Positions 24,262 through 32,936 of a stretch of 64,000 nucleotides of DNA are shown piece after piece; positions within the stretch are counted from its first letter, which is position 1; each line of letters opens with the position of its first letter. A program made the position numbers and the translations under genes. Under the pieces are notes generated by a model. The model saw nothing but the letters and a program-made list of their open reading frames with translations, searched no databases and was not told the DNA's origin. This DNA is from Lentzea sp. NBRC 102530 (GTDB lineage: Bacteria; Actinomycetota; Actinomycetes; Mycobacteriales; Pseudonocardiaceae), in the NCBI RefSeq assembly GCF_030269365.1, contig NZ_BSTF01000005.1, forward strand, positions 372,001-436,000, read 5' to 3'.

Positions 24262-26292
24262 TCAACGGCGAGTTGCCCTCACCAGCGCCGTCGGGTCGCA
24301 GGAGGCCAGGTGGTCACGCAGTGCCACGTGGGCGAAGCGGTACTCACCGTCCACTCGGGTGAGCAGCAGCCTGTCCTGTGCGAGGTGGAGCAAAGCCTTG
24401 CGGCGGAACGACAACTCGCCCAGCGACAGGGGACGCGTGACGCCTTCGGCCGCGACTTCGGAGAGCGCGTCGAACGGCCACACGTAGTCGCGTGCGGCCG
24501 TTGGGGTGACAAGCAGACCGAGTGCCACCCCCAGTGCGGTTCCCCACGATCCGAGCGTGCCGATCCCACCCAGCAGACCGACCGCGCCGAAGACCGGGAC
24601 CGCCGGCTGCACCCACCACGGTCTCCCCAGCCGCATGCGTTGCTGTTGTCCCGGACGCACCGTGCGCCACACACGTCCCACAGCCGCGGCGAAAATTCCG
24701 CCTGCCACGCCGGCGGAAAAGCCGACTCCCATCCCGGCCAGCACCACGTACGGACCGGTCCAGATCATCGAGACGCCCGGTGCGGCGGCGATCAGCAATG
24801 CCCACGGCACAGGAGCGTCGCCCGGTATGAAACCCAACGCCAAGAAGAATGACGCCACCACCACGAACACATACGCCACGAGGTACGGCCACGGTGTGCC
24901 GATTCCGCCGAGCCACAACCCGACGAGACCGACCATCAATCCGGCGATCACGCCGGCGATGAATCCCAGCGCGGCGGTCACAATGCCGTGCGCGCGTCCA
25001 GGCGGATGAAAGACGTGCGGCAGTTTGTTCACCATCACGAGCAACGACGAAGCGGCGACCACGAACACCAACGCCGACCACAAGCCGAGACGCAGACCCG
25101 TCATGAACGCCACGGCACACACACCACCGGCGAAGGCGGCAGGCACTGCGCGCACGAACAACAACCACAACGGGCGCGTCGGCAGCAGCGGAAGCCACGC
25201 ACGGCGGTGTGGCATGTGCACGGGCGCACCGAGATCCGGTCGTCCCAGCCGGGCGAGGAACTTCAACGCGCGAATGGTCGGGCCCGCGCCGCGTTGGCCG
25301 GACAGCCTCTCCACGACGAAGGAGCCCACGAAGTCGGTGCCGATCGTGTCGACCTGCTTGTCGAGGTGCGTCAACGCCAGCAGGTTCAACGCGAGCGGCG
25401 AGTCGAGCTTCTCCCAGATCTCCGGGGTGAGCGCCGCCTCCAGGCTGTCGAGCCGGGGGCTGACCGAGGCGATGTACTCCAGGACCTGCCCGCGCGACAA
25501 CGGTTCGACGTGCACCGACGGCAGGTTCTCGATCGGGCCGGTCGAGGTGACGACGGAGGCGAACGGCGCCAGTTCGGCCTCGCAGTGCGCGCGGTCGACC
25601 CGCGGCACCTCGTCGAGGCCGTCGATGAGCACGACGATGCGTTCGCGGCGCAGCCAGATCGTGCCGGCGGAGCGGCTGATGCCGTAGCGGCGGTTCATCT
25701 CCCGCAGCAGCCACGCGGTGAACTCCGTGGGCTTGCGCGTGCCGTACGCGCGCCACGTCGCCAAGTCCACGACGACGGGAATCGGCGCGTCCGGATCGTT
25801 GCGGGCCCGCTCGACCAGCACCAGGCAGAGTTCACGCAACAACGTCGAGCGTCCGCTGCCGACCGGTCCGATCAGGACCATGCTGTGGCCGAGGCGCTCG
25901 TAGACGGCCTCCAGGTCGGGCGACGAGACCGCCTCGCCGTCCACCCGAACCGCGAGCTTCGGTTGCTGCGACACGCCCAGCTTGATCTGCGTCTGGGCTG
26001 CCAGCGACGCGGCGATCAGCGCCTTCACTCGTGTCTCGACGCGAGCGAGCGCGGCGGTGCGGCTGCTCGTCTCGTGGCCGCGCACCCGCTCCCAGATCGC
26101 GAGACCGACGGCGACGAGCACCATCGCGGCGACCGCGGGCCACAACCACCGGCCGAACTCGCCGATGAACCCCGGAACCGGCCCGCCGGTGCTCACGCTG
26201 ATGGCGGCCGGAAGCAGCAGAACGATGGTGACCAGGCACAAGGCGGCCAACGCGGCCAACCGCGCCGCTCTCGTCACCCCGCTCGGATCCAC
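24262..26292 (-). CDS. Membrane-embedded NACHT-type STAND NTPase
   Basis: A 676-residue protein with two N-terminal hydrophobic segments, then a NACHT-type NTPase with Walker A 'VLIGPVGSGRSTLLREL' and Walker B 'IVVLIDGLDEVPRVD'. A C-terminal membrane domain of about eight helices (residues ~375-600) and a short cytoplasmic tail ('YRFAHVALRDHLA') follow. GTG at 26292 is preferred over GTG at 26298 because GGAGG sits 5 nt upstream of it. That Shine-Dalgarno abuts a 15-bp perfect hairpin. NACHT NTPases act as signal-responsive switches and some bacterial ones defend against phage; the role here is unknown. Confidence 0.82.
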   Translation of the reverse strand: MDPSGVTRAARLAALAALCLVTIVLLLPAAISVSTGGPVPGFIGEFGRWLWPAVAAMVLVAVGLAIWERVRGHETSSRTAALARVETRVKALIAASLAAQTQIKLGVSQQPKLAVRVDGEAVSSPDLEAVYERLGHSMVLIGPVGSGRSTLLRELCLVLVERARNDPDAPIPVVVDLATWRAYGTRKPTEFTAWLLREMNRRYGISRSAGTIWLRRERIVVLIDGLDEVPRVDRAHCEAELAPFASVVTSTGPIENLPSVHVEPLSRGQVLEYIASVSPRLDSLEAALTPEIWEKLDSPLALNLLALTHLDKQVDTIGTDFVGSFVVERLSGQRGAGPTIRALKFLARLGRPDLGAPVHMPHRRAWLPLLPTRPLWLLFVRAVPAAFAGGVCAVAFMTGLRLGLWSALVFVVAASSLLVMVNKLPHVFHPPGRAHGIVTAALGFIAGVIAGLMVGLVGLWLGGIGTPWPYLVAYVFVVVASFFLALGFIPGDAPVPWALLIAAAPGVSMIWTGPYVVLAGMGVGFSAGVAGGIFAAAVGRVWRTVRPGQQQRMRLGRPWWVQPAVPVFGAVGLLGGIGTLGSWGTALGVALGLLVTPTAARDYVWPFDALSEVAAEGVTRPLSLGELSFRRKALLHLAQDRLLLTRVDGEYRFAHVALRDHLASCDPTALVRATRR

Positions 26293-26300
26293 CTTCACCT

Positions 26301-26345
26301 CCGCGATCCCGGCGAACGACGGTAACCGTGTCGCCGGGATCGCGG
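26301..26345 (-). promoter_or_regulatory. Long hairpin overlapping the ribosome binding site of the NACHT gene
   Basis: A perfect 15-bp inverted repeat (26301-26315 with 26331-26345; arm CCGCGATCCCGGCGA) has a 15-nt centre that itself contains ACGGT-A-ACCGT. In the minus-strand mRNA the 3' arm runs into GGAGG, so the stem could hide the Shine-Dalgarno. It could equally be an operator. Confidence 0.55.
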
Positions 26346-26403
26346 AAGTGAATCCGATCAGGCTTAACTCACACGCGAACCAAGCGCCTGAGCCGCCTCA
26401 GAA

Positions 26404-26423
26404 GGACCACTCTGAGTGGGTCC
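26404..26423 (-). terminator. Weak hairpin downstream of antitoxin-like gene
   Basis: GGACCAC-TCTGA-GTGGGTCC forms a short bulged stem right after the stop of the 64-residue gene on the minus strand. Confidence 0.35.
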
Positions 26424-26425
26424 CA

Positions 26426-26620
26426 TTACTGCTCTTGCTGGCCGCCGAAGTTGCGGAGGCCTTCCTTGAGCTTGTCCTCGCCCTGGTCGATGTGCTCGCT
26501 GTGCTTGCCGCCGGTCTTCTCGTCGGCGAACTGCCCGGCGCGCTCGACGCCCTGGTCGACCTTGTCGCCGTGCTGGCCGATCAGGTCCTTGGCCTTGTCC
26601 TTCAACTCGTCGAATCCCAT
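26426..26620 (-). CDS. MT0933-like antitoxin-family small protein
   Basis: A 64-residue highly charged helical protein ('MGFDELKDKAKDLIGQH', 'GVERAGQFADEKTGGKHSEH'). This pattern is found in the actinobacterial Rv0909/MT0933 antitoxin family, which also looks like CsbD-type stress proteins. GGGAGG lies about 10 nt upstream of the ATG. No partner toxin gene is adjacent: the flanks are the NACHT gene and a cyclophilin. It may therefore be an orphan or a stress protein rather than a working antitoxin. Confidence 0.75.
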   Translation of the reverse strand: MGFDELKDKAKDLIGQHGDKVDQGVERAGQFADEKTGGKHSEHIDQGEDKLKEGLRNFGGQQEQ

Positions 26621-26911
26621 GACTGCATTACCTCCCTATGCAGTTCGGGTACCCGGTCTCGGATCCGGTACACGTCACTGGATCGAGTGAAGTGCTGCGG
26701 CCGGGCTTATCCGCGTACTGGTCCGATCGCGACGGCGGGCACTTCTCCTTGGCGCCGTTGACCAAAGCTCCCACCAGGTCACCTTCCACATCGGACGGTG
26801 CAGCGCGCTGCACGGCGTTCGACCACGACGAGCACGTGCACTCGACGTCGGAGCACCTCAGTGATCCGTTAAACCTTGCCCGCCCGCAGCGAACTCCACT
26901 AGGAAACGCGC

Positions 26912-27607
26912 ATGAGGCGAATCGCAGCTGGACTGGCAGTGGCGGCGCTGGCCGTTGGTTTCATCACGACGGGCACCGCGTCCGCCGACGTGCAGACGGC
27001 CCGGCCCGACTGCGGCTACACCGCGACCCCCGGCGAGCCCGCCGCGCGGCCGGTGTCCATCCCGCACGACCCGTGGTTCACCAAGGGCAAGGTCCTCGTC
27101 AAGGTGAGGACCAACCAGGGTGACGTCCCGCTGGTCCTCGACCGCGCCAAGGCCGCGTGCACCACGCACAGCTTCATCCACCTCGCGCACCGCGGCTTCT
27201 ACAACCAGACCGAGTGCCACCGGCTCACGGCGTACCCGACGCTCAAGGTGCTGCAGTGCGGCGACCCGTCGAACACCGGCGAAGGTGGCCCCGGCTACAA
27301 GTACAAGGACGAACTGCCGACCGACCTGCAGCCCGCGCCGAACGACCCGACCGGGGAGCGCCGGATCTACCCGCGCGGCACGCTCGCGATGGCCAACGCG
27401 GGCCCGGACACCAACGGCTCGCAGTTCTTTCTCGTGCAGTCGGACTCGGTCCTGCGTCCCAACTACACGGTGTTCGGCCAGATCCTGCCCGAGGGGCTGA
27501 AGACCCTGGACAAGATCGCGGCCGGCGGCATCGCGGGCGAGAACCCCCTCGACGGCCGCCCGAACGTGAAGTCCGAGCTGAAGTGGGTGCTCCCGCTGGG
27601 CCTCTAG
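26912..27607 (+). CDS. Secreted cyclophilin-type peptidyl-prolyl isomerase
   Basis: A 231-residue exported protein with a signal peptide (residues 1-26, '...TGTASA') and a cyclophilin domain: 'VKVRTNQGDVPLVLDRAKAA', 'HLAHRGFYNQTECHRL', 'TLAMANAGPDTNGSQFFLVQ' and 'NYTVFGQILPEGLKTLDKIA'. It would speed proline isomerisation during folding outside the membrane. The active-site Arg of classical cyclophilins (FHR) appears as 'CHRL', so catalysis is plausible. Two added cysteines (Cys in 'RPDCGY' and 'LQCGDP') suggest a disulfide. The 290 bp upstream holds no convincing gene. Confidence 0.92.
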   Translation: MRRIAAGLAVAALAVGFITTGTASADVQTARPDCGYTATPGEPAARPVSIPHDPWFTKGKVLVKVRTNQGDVPLVLDRAKAACTTHSFIHLAHRGFYNQTECHRLTAYPTLKVLQCGDPSNTGEGGPGYKYKDELPTDLQPAPNDPTGERRIYPRGTLAMANAGPDTNGSQFFLVQSDSVLRPNYTVFGQILPEGLKTLDKIAAGGIAGENPLDGRPNVKSELKWVLPLGL

Positions 27608-28197
27608 TGCGCGGCCCAGCCTTGTAAAGCCCCGTAGAACGCGTCGGAGAGCCGCCGGACCACCTGTTCGTCAGGTAGTCCGGCGGTTTTCGTCAGGTCG
27701 AGGATCTCCCGCGGGTCGAACAGCGCGTTGTGCAGGAAGCGCGCGACGTTCAGCAACGTGTCGGGCAGCGCCAGGTCGATCAGCACGCCCCGCAAAGCCT
27801 GGTCCCACGCGTTGCACGACAACGCCGCCATCGACTCGCCACCGTGCAGGCGGTGGAGGAACCCGCGCTGCGACGAATACCGCACCATCACCGGGCCGTG
27901 TGCGTTCTGCAGCTTCACCCACCGCGTGACCTGGTGCTCGAACAGTTCCTTGCCGGTCTTGCGAGACCGTTCGCCGTGGTCGACCAACGACGCCATGACG
28001 TCTTCGTGATAGGCCACCACGAGCGCTTCCACGGACGGGAAGTGCCGATACGCCGTCGCCTGGGAAAGCGCCGCCTTGCGCGCGATCGACTGCATCGTCG
28101 CCGTTGCTGGTTCAGCCCGCAGGACGTGCGTCGCGGCATCCAGCAATCGCTTGCGGTTGCGGCGCGCGTCACTGCGGCTGTTTGTCTCCTCCGGCAG
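27604..28197 (-). CDS. TetR-family regulator, probable CTG start
   Basis: A 197-residue regulator with the N-terminal HTH 'SDARRNRKRLLDAATHVL', then 'TMQSIARKAALSQATAYRHFPSVEALV', and a C-terminal domain of the SbtR type. No ATG or GTG exists in frame before the conserved 'SDARRNRKRLL'. The only good option is CTG at 28197, with GGAGG 5 nt upstream; TTG at 28146 would cut off the first helix. A GTG behind a second GGAGG is in the wrong frame. It lies downstream of the minus-strand catabolic operon and may regulate it, though a divergent LysR is the stronger candidate. Its 3' end overlaps the cyclophilin stop by 4 bp. Confidence 0.75.
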   Translation of the reverse strand: MPEETNSRSDARRNRKRLLDAATHVLRAEPATATMQSIARKAALSQATAYRHFPSVEALVVAYHEDVMASLVDHGERSRKTGKELFEHQVTRWVKLQNAHGPVMVRYSSQRGFLHRLHGGESMAALSCNAWDQALRGVLIDLALPDTLLNVARFLHNALFDPREILDLTKTAGLPDEQVVRRLSDAFYGALQGWAAH

Positions 28198-28248
28198 AAC
28201 TTCCTCCCACCCCCGAGCCCAGTGCGAGGTGCAGGATAAGACGAAAGA

Positions 28249-29415
28249 TCAGCGGAACGAGGGGATTCCGGTCAACGCGTGGCCGATGGATAGCAAATGG
28301 ATGTCGGAAGTCCCTTCGTACGTCAGGACGGATTCCAGGTTGTTGGCATGACGTAGCGGCGAGTACTCCAAAGAGATGCCGTTCGCGCCGAGGATGGTCC
28401 GGCTTTCCCTGGCGATCGCGATGGCCGACTCGACGTTGTTGTACTTGCCGACGCTGATCTGCTCGGGCTTGAGCGTGCCCGCCTCCTTGAGCCGCGCCAG
28501 GTGCAACGCCAGCAGCATCGAGTTGCTGACCTGCACCGTCATGCTCGCGAGCTTGCGCTGCGTCAGCTGGAACGAGGCGATCGGCTTGTCGAACTGGACG
28601 CGCGTGCCGGAGTAGTCGAGGGCAGCCTGCAACGAATCCCGCGCGGCGCCGACCGCGCCGAACACGATCCCGAACCGCGCCTCGTTCAGACATGTGAGCG
28701 GTGCGCGCAAGGAAGTCGCGAGCGGCAGCCGCGCGCTTTCCGGCAGCCGCACGTCCTCCAGCGCCAACTCGGAGGTGACGGATGCTCGCATCGACAGCTT
28801 CTGCTTGATGTCACGCGTCGAGAATCCAGGCGTGCCGCGCGGAACGAGGAATCCGCGAATTCCCTCCTCCGTCCGCGCCCACACCGTCGCCACGTCCGCC
28901 AGGCCGCCGTTGGTGATCCACGTCTTGGTGCCGTTGAGCACCCAGTCCGCACCGTCGCGCACCGCCTTCGTGCGCATGCCGGACGGGTTCGACCCGAAGT
29001 CGGGCTCGGTCAGCCCGAAGCAGCCGATCGCCTCACCGGTGGCCAGCCGCGGCAGCCACTCCTGCTTCTGCTCCTCCGAGCCGTACTGCCAGATCGAGAA
29101 CATCGACAGCGACCCCTGCACGGACACGAAGCTGCGGATGCCGCTGTCCACGGCCTCCAGCTCCAGGCAGGCGAGTCCGTACGCGAGCGCCGACGTCCCG
29201 GCACACCCGTAGCCCTCGAGGTGCATGCCAAGCACACCGAGCTTGCCCAGCTCCCGCGCCAGTTCGCGCGGCAACATGCCCGCCTCGAACCACTCCGCGA
29301 CGTGCGGCCGCACGTGCGCCGCCAGGTACGCCGCGACGGTGGCCTGGATGTCGCGCTCCTCGTCGCCCAGCAACGACGGGATGTCCAGCAACTGCAACGG
29401 GTCCTGCACGATCAC
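28249..29415 (-). CDS. gcdH: Glutaryl-CoA dehydrogenase-type acyl-CoA dehydrogenase
   Basis: A 388-residue flavoprotein. It carries the glutaryl-CoA dehydrogenase signatures 'GCFGLTEPDFGSNPSGMRTK', 'ILGANGISLEYSPLRHANNL' and 'LTYEGTSDIHLLSIGHALTG', with catalytic Glu367 in YEGT. The enzyme oxidises and decarboxylates glutaryl-CoA to crotonyl-CoA, passing electrons to ETF. GTG at 29415 overlaps the stop of the CoA-transferase gene (GTGA), so the two are made together. The pair matches the known combination of glutarate CoA-transferase and glutaryl-CoA dehydrogenase in lysine breakdown. Confidence 0.9.
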   Translation of the reverse strand: MIVQDPLQLLDIPSLLGDEERDIQATVAAYLAAHVRPHVAEWFEAGMLPRELARELGKLGVLGMHLEGYGCAGTSALAYGLACLELEAVDSGIRSFVSVQGSLSMFSIWQYGSEEQKQEWLPRLATGEAIGCFGLTEPDFGSNPSGMRTKAVRDGADWVLNGTKTWITNGGLADVATVWARTEEGIRGFLVPRGTPGFSTRDIKQKLSMRASVTSELALEDVRLPESARLPLATSLRAPLTCLNEARFGIVFGAVGAARDSLQAALDYSGTRVQFDKPIASFQLTQRKLASMTVQVSNSMLLALHLARLKEAGTLKPEQISVGKYNNVESAIAIARESRTILGANGISLEYSPLRHANNLESVLTYEGTSDIHLLSIGHALTGIPSFR

Positions 29416-30497
29416 GGCTCCAGCTTCGGCGGGCGCAGCCGGTACGTGACCGGCGTGCGCGACAGGCGGATGGGGTTCGCGACGAGCGTCATGTCGCCGA
29501 TCGTCGCGGTCGGCTCGAGGTCCAGCGACTCCGCCAGCGCGAACGCGTGCGCGACATCGTTGACAGGACCGCACGGCACCCCGAGGGGCGTCAGCGTCTC
29601 GAACCAGTGCTGGGCGGGTCGCGTCCGCAACCGCGCCGACAGCACCTCGAACAACTCGTCCACGTGCTCGACCCGATCGGAGTTCGTGACGAACCGCTCG
29701 TCGGTCGCGAGCTCCGGCACGTCGAGCACCGAGCACAGCCGGCGGAACTGCCGGTCGTTGCCCACCGCCAGCACGATCGGCTGGTCGACCGTCGGGAACA
29801 CCTCGTACGGCGCGATCGACGGGTGCCGGTTGCCCATCGGCTTCGGCACCGACCCGGCCAGCGTGAACCCCGCGCTCTGGTTCACCATGCTCGACAGCAG
29901 CACCGTCAGCAGGTCGAGCTCGACGAGCTGGCCCTGCCCCGTCGCCTCGCGATGCCGCAGCGCCGCCAGGATGCCGACGCACGCGTGCAGACCGGTCAGC
30001 ACGTCGACCAGCGCCACACCGGTCTTCACCGGCTCGTACGGACCGGGCCCCGTCACGCTCATCAACCCGCCCACGGCCTGCGCGAGCAGGTCGTAGCCCG
30101 GAAGGTCCGCGCCCTTGCCGGAGCCGAACCCCGAGATGGAGCAGTAGACGAGGTCGTCGCGCCCGAGCGACTCGAAGTCCAGCCCGAACTTCTTCATGGT
30201 GCCGGGCTTGAAGTTCTCGACCACGACGTCCGCCCGTGCGATCAGCTCACGCGCCTGCTCCCTGCCCCTCTCGGTGGACAGGTCGATCTGCACCGACGTC
30301 TTGTTCCTGTTGACGGACAGGAAGTACGTCGCCTCGTCCTCGTAGTGCGGCGGACCCCATGTGCGGGTCTCGTCGCCCCTGCCGGGCTGCTCGACCTTGA
30401 CCACCTCAGCGCCCAGGTCACCCAGCATCATCGTCGCGTACGGCGCCGCGAGCACCCGGCTGAAGTCCGCGATCACCACACCCTCGAGGGAACTCAT
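29412..30497 (-). CDS. Class III CoA-transferase, probably glutarate-CoA transferase
   Basis: A 361-residue CaiB/BaiF (family III) CoA-transferase with 'VIADFSRVLAAPYATMMLGDLGAEVVKVE', a catalytic Asp in 'GVALVDVLTGLHA' and the GxG region 'DLLAQAVGGLMSVTG'. Coupling to glutaryl-CoA dehydrogenase indicates glutarate as acceptor, as in the SUGCT/GCDH pair; other dicarboxylates remain possible. ATG at 30497 begins at the conserved N-terminus. The 151 bp before it contains two similar CGTTGCTTCG stretches and could hold a promoter separating this pair from the three upstream genes. Confidence 0.88.
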   Translation of the reverse strand: MSSLEGVVIADFSRVLAAPYATMMLGDLGAEVVKVEQPGRGDETRTWGPPHYEDEATYFLSVNRNKTSVQIDLSTERGREQARELIARADVVVENFKPGTMKKFGLDFESLGRDDLVYCSISGFGSGKGADLPGYDLLAQAVGGLMSVTGPGPYEPVKTGVALVDVLTGLHACVGILAALRHREATGQGQLVELDLLTVLLSSMVNQSAGFTLAGSVPKPMGNRHPSIAPYEVFPTVDQPIVLAVGNDRQFRRLCSVLDVPELATDERFVTNSDRVEHVDELFEVLSARLRTRPAQHWFETLTPLGVPCGPVNDVAHAFALAESLDLEPTATIGDMTLVANPIRLSRTPVTYRLRPPKLEP

Positions 30498-30648
30498 GCC
30501 GTCCGCCTTCGTTGCTTCGTCCTCGCGCACAACACATGCGCACGTTCCTGCCCGATGTCGCGGACCTCGTACCCCGCTCCTCGTTGCTTCGCCGTTGCAC
30601 GCGCCATCGCCGGCGCACTGTCGCGTGCCGGTTCGCACGCGCCGCCGC

Positions 30649-31767
30649 TCATGCGACCCGCCCGCGCAGCTTCATCGCGGCGAGCACGCGCTCCTGTGCG
30701 AGCGCGCGAGCCGCCACATGTGTTGTGGTGCCACGACTTCTGGCCTCGGCGAGGACGTTCACCGCGTTCGCCCTCAACTTCTCCGACACGGCCTCCAGCA
30801 CCGTGACGGGGTTCACCGGGAACGGTGAATACCGCGCGTCCATGCCGTACGCCGCCGCCACGACGCCGCCGGCGTTCGCGATGAAGTCCGGTACGACCGT
30901 GATCCCGCGCCGCGCGAGAACCTCCTGCGCCGCAACGGAAGTCGGCAGGTTCGCGCCCTCGATCACCAGGGTGGTGTCGAGCTCGCTCGCCAGGTCCGCG
31001 TCGATCACGTCCTGCAGCGCCGCGGGCACCAGCACGTCGCAGGGCACCCGCAGTTCGGCGCCGAGCTGTTGGACCGGGCCGTACTCCTCGACCGCGAGAT
31101 CACCGAACTCGCCTCGCAGCTTCAGCAGCCGTGCGACGTCCAAACCGTGGGGATCCACCAGCGCGCCGCGCACCGACGACACGGCGACGACCACAGCGCC
31201 CAGTTCGGCGAACCGCTTCGCCGCCGCGGCGCCCACCGCGCCGAAGCCTTGCACCGCAACGCGTTTGCCGCGCAGCTCCACCAACTCGTCCGCCACCTCG
31301 GCCACGCCGTACCCGGTGACGCCCAGCTCGTCGTACGGAAGACCGCCGAGTTGAGCCGGTGCGCCCATCATAGCGCCGCGGTCCGACAGTTCGTCCTGGA
31401 CGATCGCGGCGTCCCGCTCGGTGAGGCCGACGTCGAGGCCCAGCACGTACTCGCGCGGCACCTCGTTGGACAGCTTGCGCGCGAACGCCCGCAGCGCCGC
31501 TTCCTTGTCAGGAGAGGAAGGGTCGAACACGATCCCCGCCTTCGCGCCGCCGAAGAACAGGTCGACCCCGGCCCACTTCCACGTCATCACGCGCGCGAGG
31601 CGGGCGATCTCCTCGACCGTCACGGCCGGGCTCATCCGCGTGCCGCCCTTGCCCATGCCGCGCGCGGTGTTGTCGATGACGAGCACACCCTTCATCCCGG
31701 TGCGCCGGTCGGACACACAGACGACCTTCTCGGGCCCCCACTCGTCCATGAGCTGGAGAACGTCCAT
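30649..31767 (-). CDS. Glu/Leu/Phe/Val-type amino acid dehydrogenase
   Basis: A 372-residue NAD(P)-dependent dehydrogenase with the glycine-rich substrate motif 'GMGKGGTRMSPAVTVEE', a catalytic Lys in 'FFGGAKAGIVFDP', a Rossmann motif 'VAVQGFGAVGAAAAKRFAE' and 'EGANLPTS' near the C-terminal end. Such enzymes interconvert an amino acid and its 2-oxo acid with release of ammonia. In this block, between an FAD oxidase and a CoA-transferase, it may handle glutamate or 2-aminoadipate. It is shorter than hexameric glutamate dehydrogenases (~410-450). It starts 8 bp after the FAD enzyme stop. Confidence 0.88.
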   Translation of the reverse strand: MDVLQLMDEWGPEKVVCVSDRRTGMKGVLVIDNTARGMGKGGTRMSPAVTVEEIARLARVMTWKWAGVDLFFGGAKAGIVFDPSSPDKEAALRAFARKLSNEVPREYVLGLDVGLTERDAAIVQDELSDRGAMMGAPAQLGGLPYDELGVTGYGVAEVADELVELRGKRVAVQGFGAVGAAAAKRFAELGAVVVAVSSVRGALVDPHGLDVARLLKLRGEFGDLAVEEYGPVQQLGAELRVPCDVLVPAALQDVIDADLASELDTTLVIEGANLPTSVAAQEVLARRGITVVPDFIANAGGVVAAAYGMDARYSPFPVNPVTVLEAVSEKLRANAVNVLAEARSRGTTTHVAARALAQERVLAAMKLRGRVA

Positions 31768-31775
31768 CACACCCC

Positions 31776-32936
31776 TCACACGCAGTTGAGTTCGGGTCGC
31801 GCCCGGTCGGCGGCGAACCTGGAGGCGTCCAGCGCGGACACGTCGACGAAGGGGTCGCGACCGAGCACGAGGTCGCGCACGACCTCGCCGACCGCGGGCC
31901 CCTGCAGGAAGCCGTGCCCGCTGAAACCGGTGGCGTAGAAGAAGTTTCCGGCCGAGCCGATGAGCGCGTTGTGGTCGGGTGTCACCTCGTACAGCCCGGC
32001 CCACCCGTCGCGCACGCCCACGTCCAGCAGCCTCGGCGCGCGCCTGCCGATCGCCTCGGTGAGCCGCGGCAGCCACGCGTCGGACACGTCCAGCTTGAAG
32101 CCCGGCGTCTCGTCGGGGTCGGACATGCCGAACAGCAGCCCCGGACCCTCGCGGTGGAAGTAGAAGGTGCTGCCGAAGTCGATGGTGAAGGGCGTCACCC
32201 GATCGTGTAGCTCCGGCATGGGTTCGGTGAACATGATCTGCCGTCGCAGCGGGGAAACCGGCAGGTCGACGCCCACCATCGCGCCGATCTCGCGGGACCA
32301 GGCGCCGGCCGCGCAGACGACTTTCCGCGCCGAAACGGCCCCGCCCGTCGTCTCCACGCGAAAACTGTCGGACCCCGTCCCTAGTATCGATTTCACGGTG
32401 GTTCGAGTGCTGAAGCGGGCACCGAACCGGCGGGCAGCGGTGGCGTAACCGAGGACGACGGACTCAGGCGTGCAGTGCCCGTCGTCCGGAGAGAACGCCG
32501 CCGCGAGCAGGCCGTCCGTCTCGATCAGCGGCGACATCCGCCATGCTTCCTCGACAGTCAGCATTCGACTGCGCACGCCGAGGGAGTTCTGGAGGTCGAC
32601 GTTGCGCTCGAACGCCGTGACGTGGTCCCGAGAGGAGAGGAGGAACAGATAGCCGACCTGGTGCAGGTCGATCACCTGCCCCGGACGCTGCGGAAAGCGT
32701 TGGAACAGTTCGATTGAGCGAGCTCCGAGCCTGATGTTCAGTTCGTCGGAGAACTGGGCGCGCACTCCACCCGCCGCTTTGCAGGTGGAGCCGGACCCCA
32801 GATCATCCTTCTCGACGACCACCACGTCCCGGACTCCTGCCTCGGCGAGGTGAAAGGCGATGGATGTGCCGATCACCCCGCCGCCGATGACGACGACCTC
32901 TGCTTGAGCGGGCAGCTCAGGCGAGGCGGAAGTCAA
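31776..32936 (-). CDS. FAD-dependent amine/amino-acid oxidoreductase (DAO family)
   Basis: A 386-residue flavoenzyme with the N-terminal dinucleotide motif 'VVVIGGGVIGTSIAFHLAEAG' (opening Glu-Lys 'VVVVEKDDLGSGST') and the DAO-fold signature near the C-terminus ('DGWAGLYEVTPDHNALIG', 'FFYATGFSGHGFLQGPAVGE'). Relatives oxidise sarcosine, pipecolate, saccharopine or D-amino acids. In this operon, next to an aminoadipate-semialdehyde-like dehydrogenase, a secondary-amine intermediate of lysine breakdown is a plausible substrate, but the sequence alone does not decide. It overlaps the aldehyde dehydrogenase gene by 20 bp. Confidence 0.87.
   Translation of the reverse strand: MTSASPELPAQAEVVVIGGGVIGTSIAFHLAEAGVRDVVVVEKDDLGSGSTCKAAGGVRAQFSDELNIRLGARSIELFQRFPQRPGQVIDLHQVGYLFLLSSRDHVTAFERNVDLQNSLGVRSRMLTVEEAWRMSPLIETDGLLAAAFSPDDGHCTPESVVLGYATAARRFGARFSTRTTVKSILGTGSDSFRVETTGGAVSARKVVCAAGAWSREIGAMVGVDLPVSPLRRQIMFTEPMPELHDRVTPFTIDFGSTFYFHREGPGLLFGMSDPDETPGFKLDVSDAWLPRLTEAIGRRAPRLLDVGVRDGWAGLYEVTPDHNALIGSAGNFFYATGFSGHGFLQGPAVGEVVRDLVLGRDPFVDVSALDASRFAADRARPELNCV

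Noticed and set aside
26638..27123. Plus-strand open frame before and into the cyclophilin gene
   Set aside because: No ribosome binding site, poor codon bias, and it overlaps the cyclophilin signal peptide in another frame.
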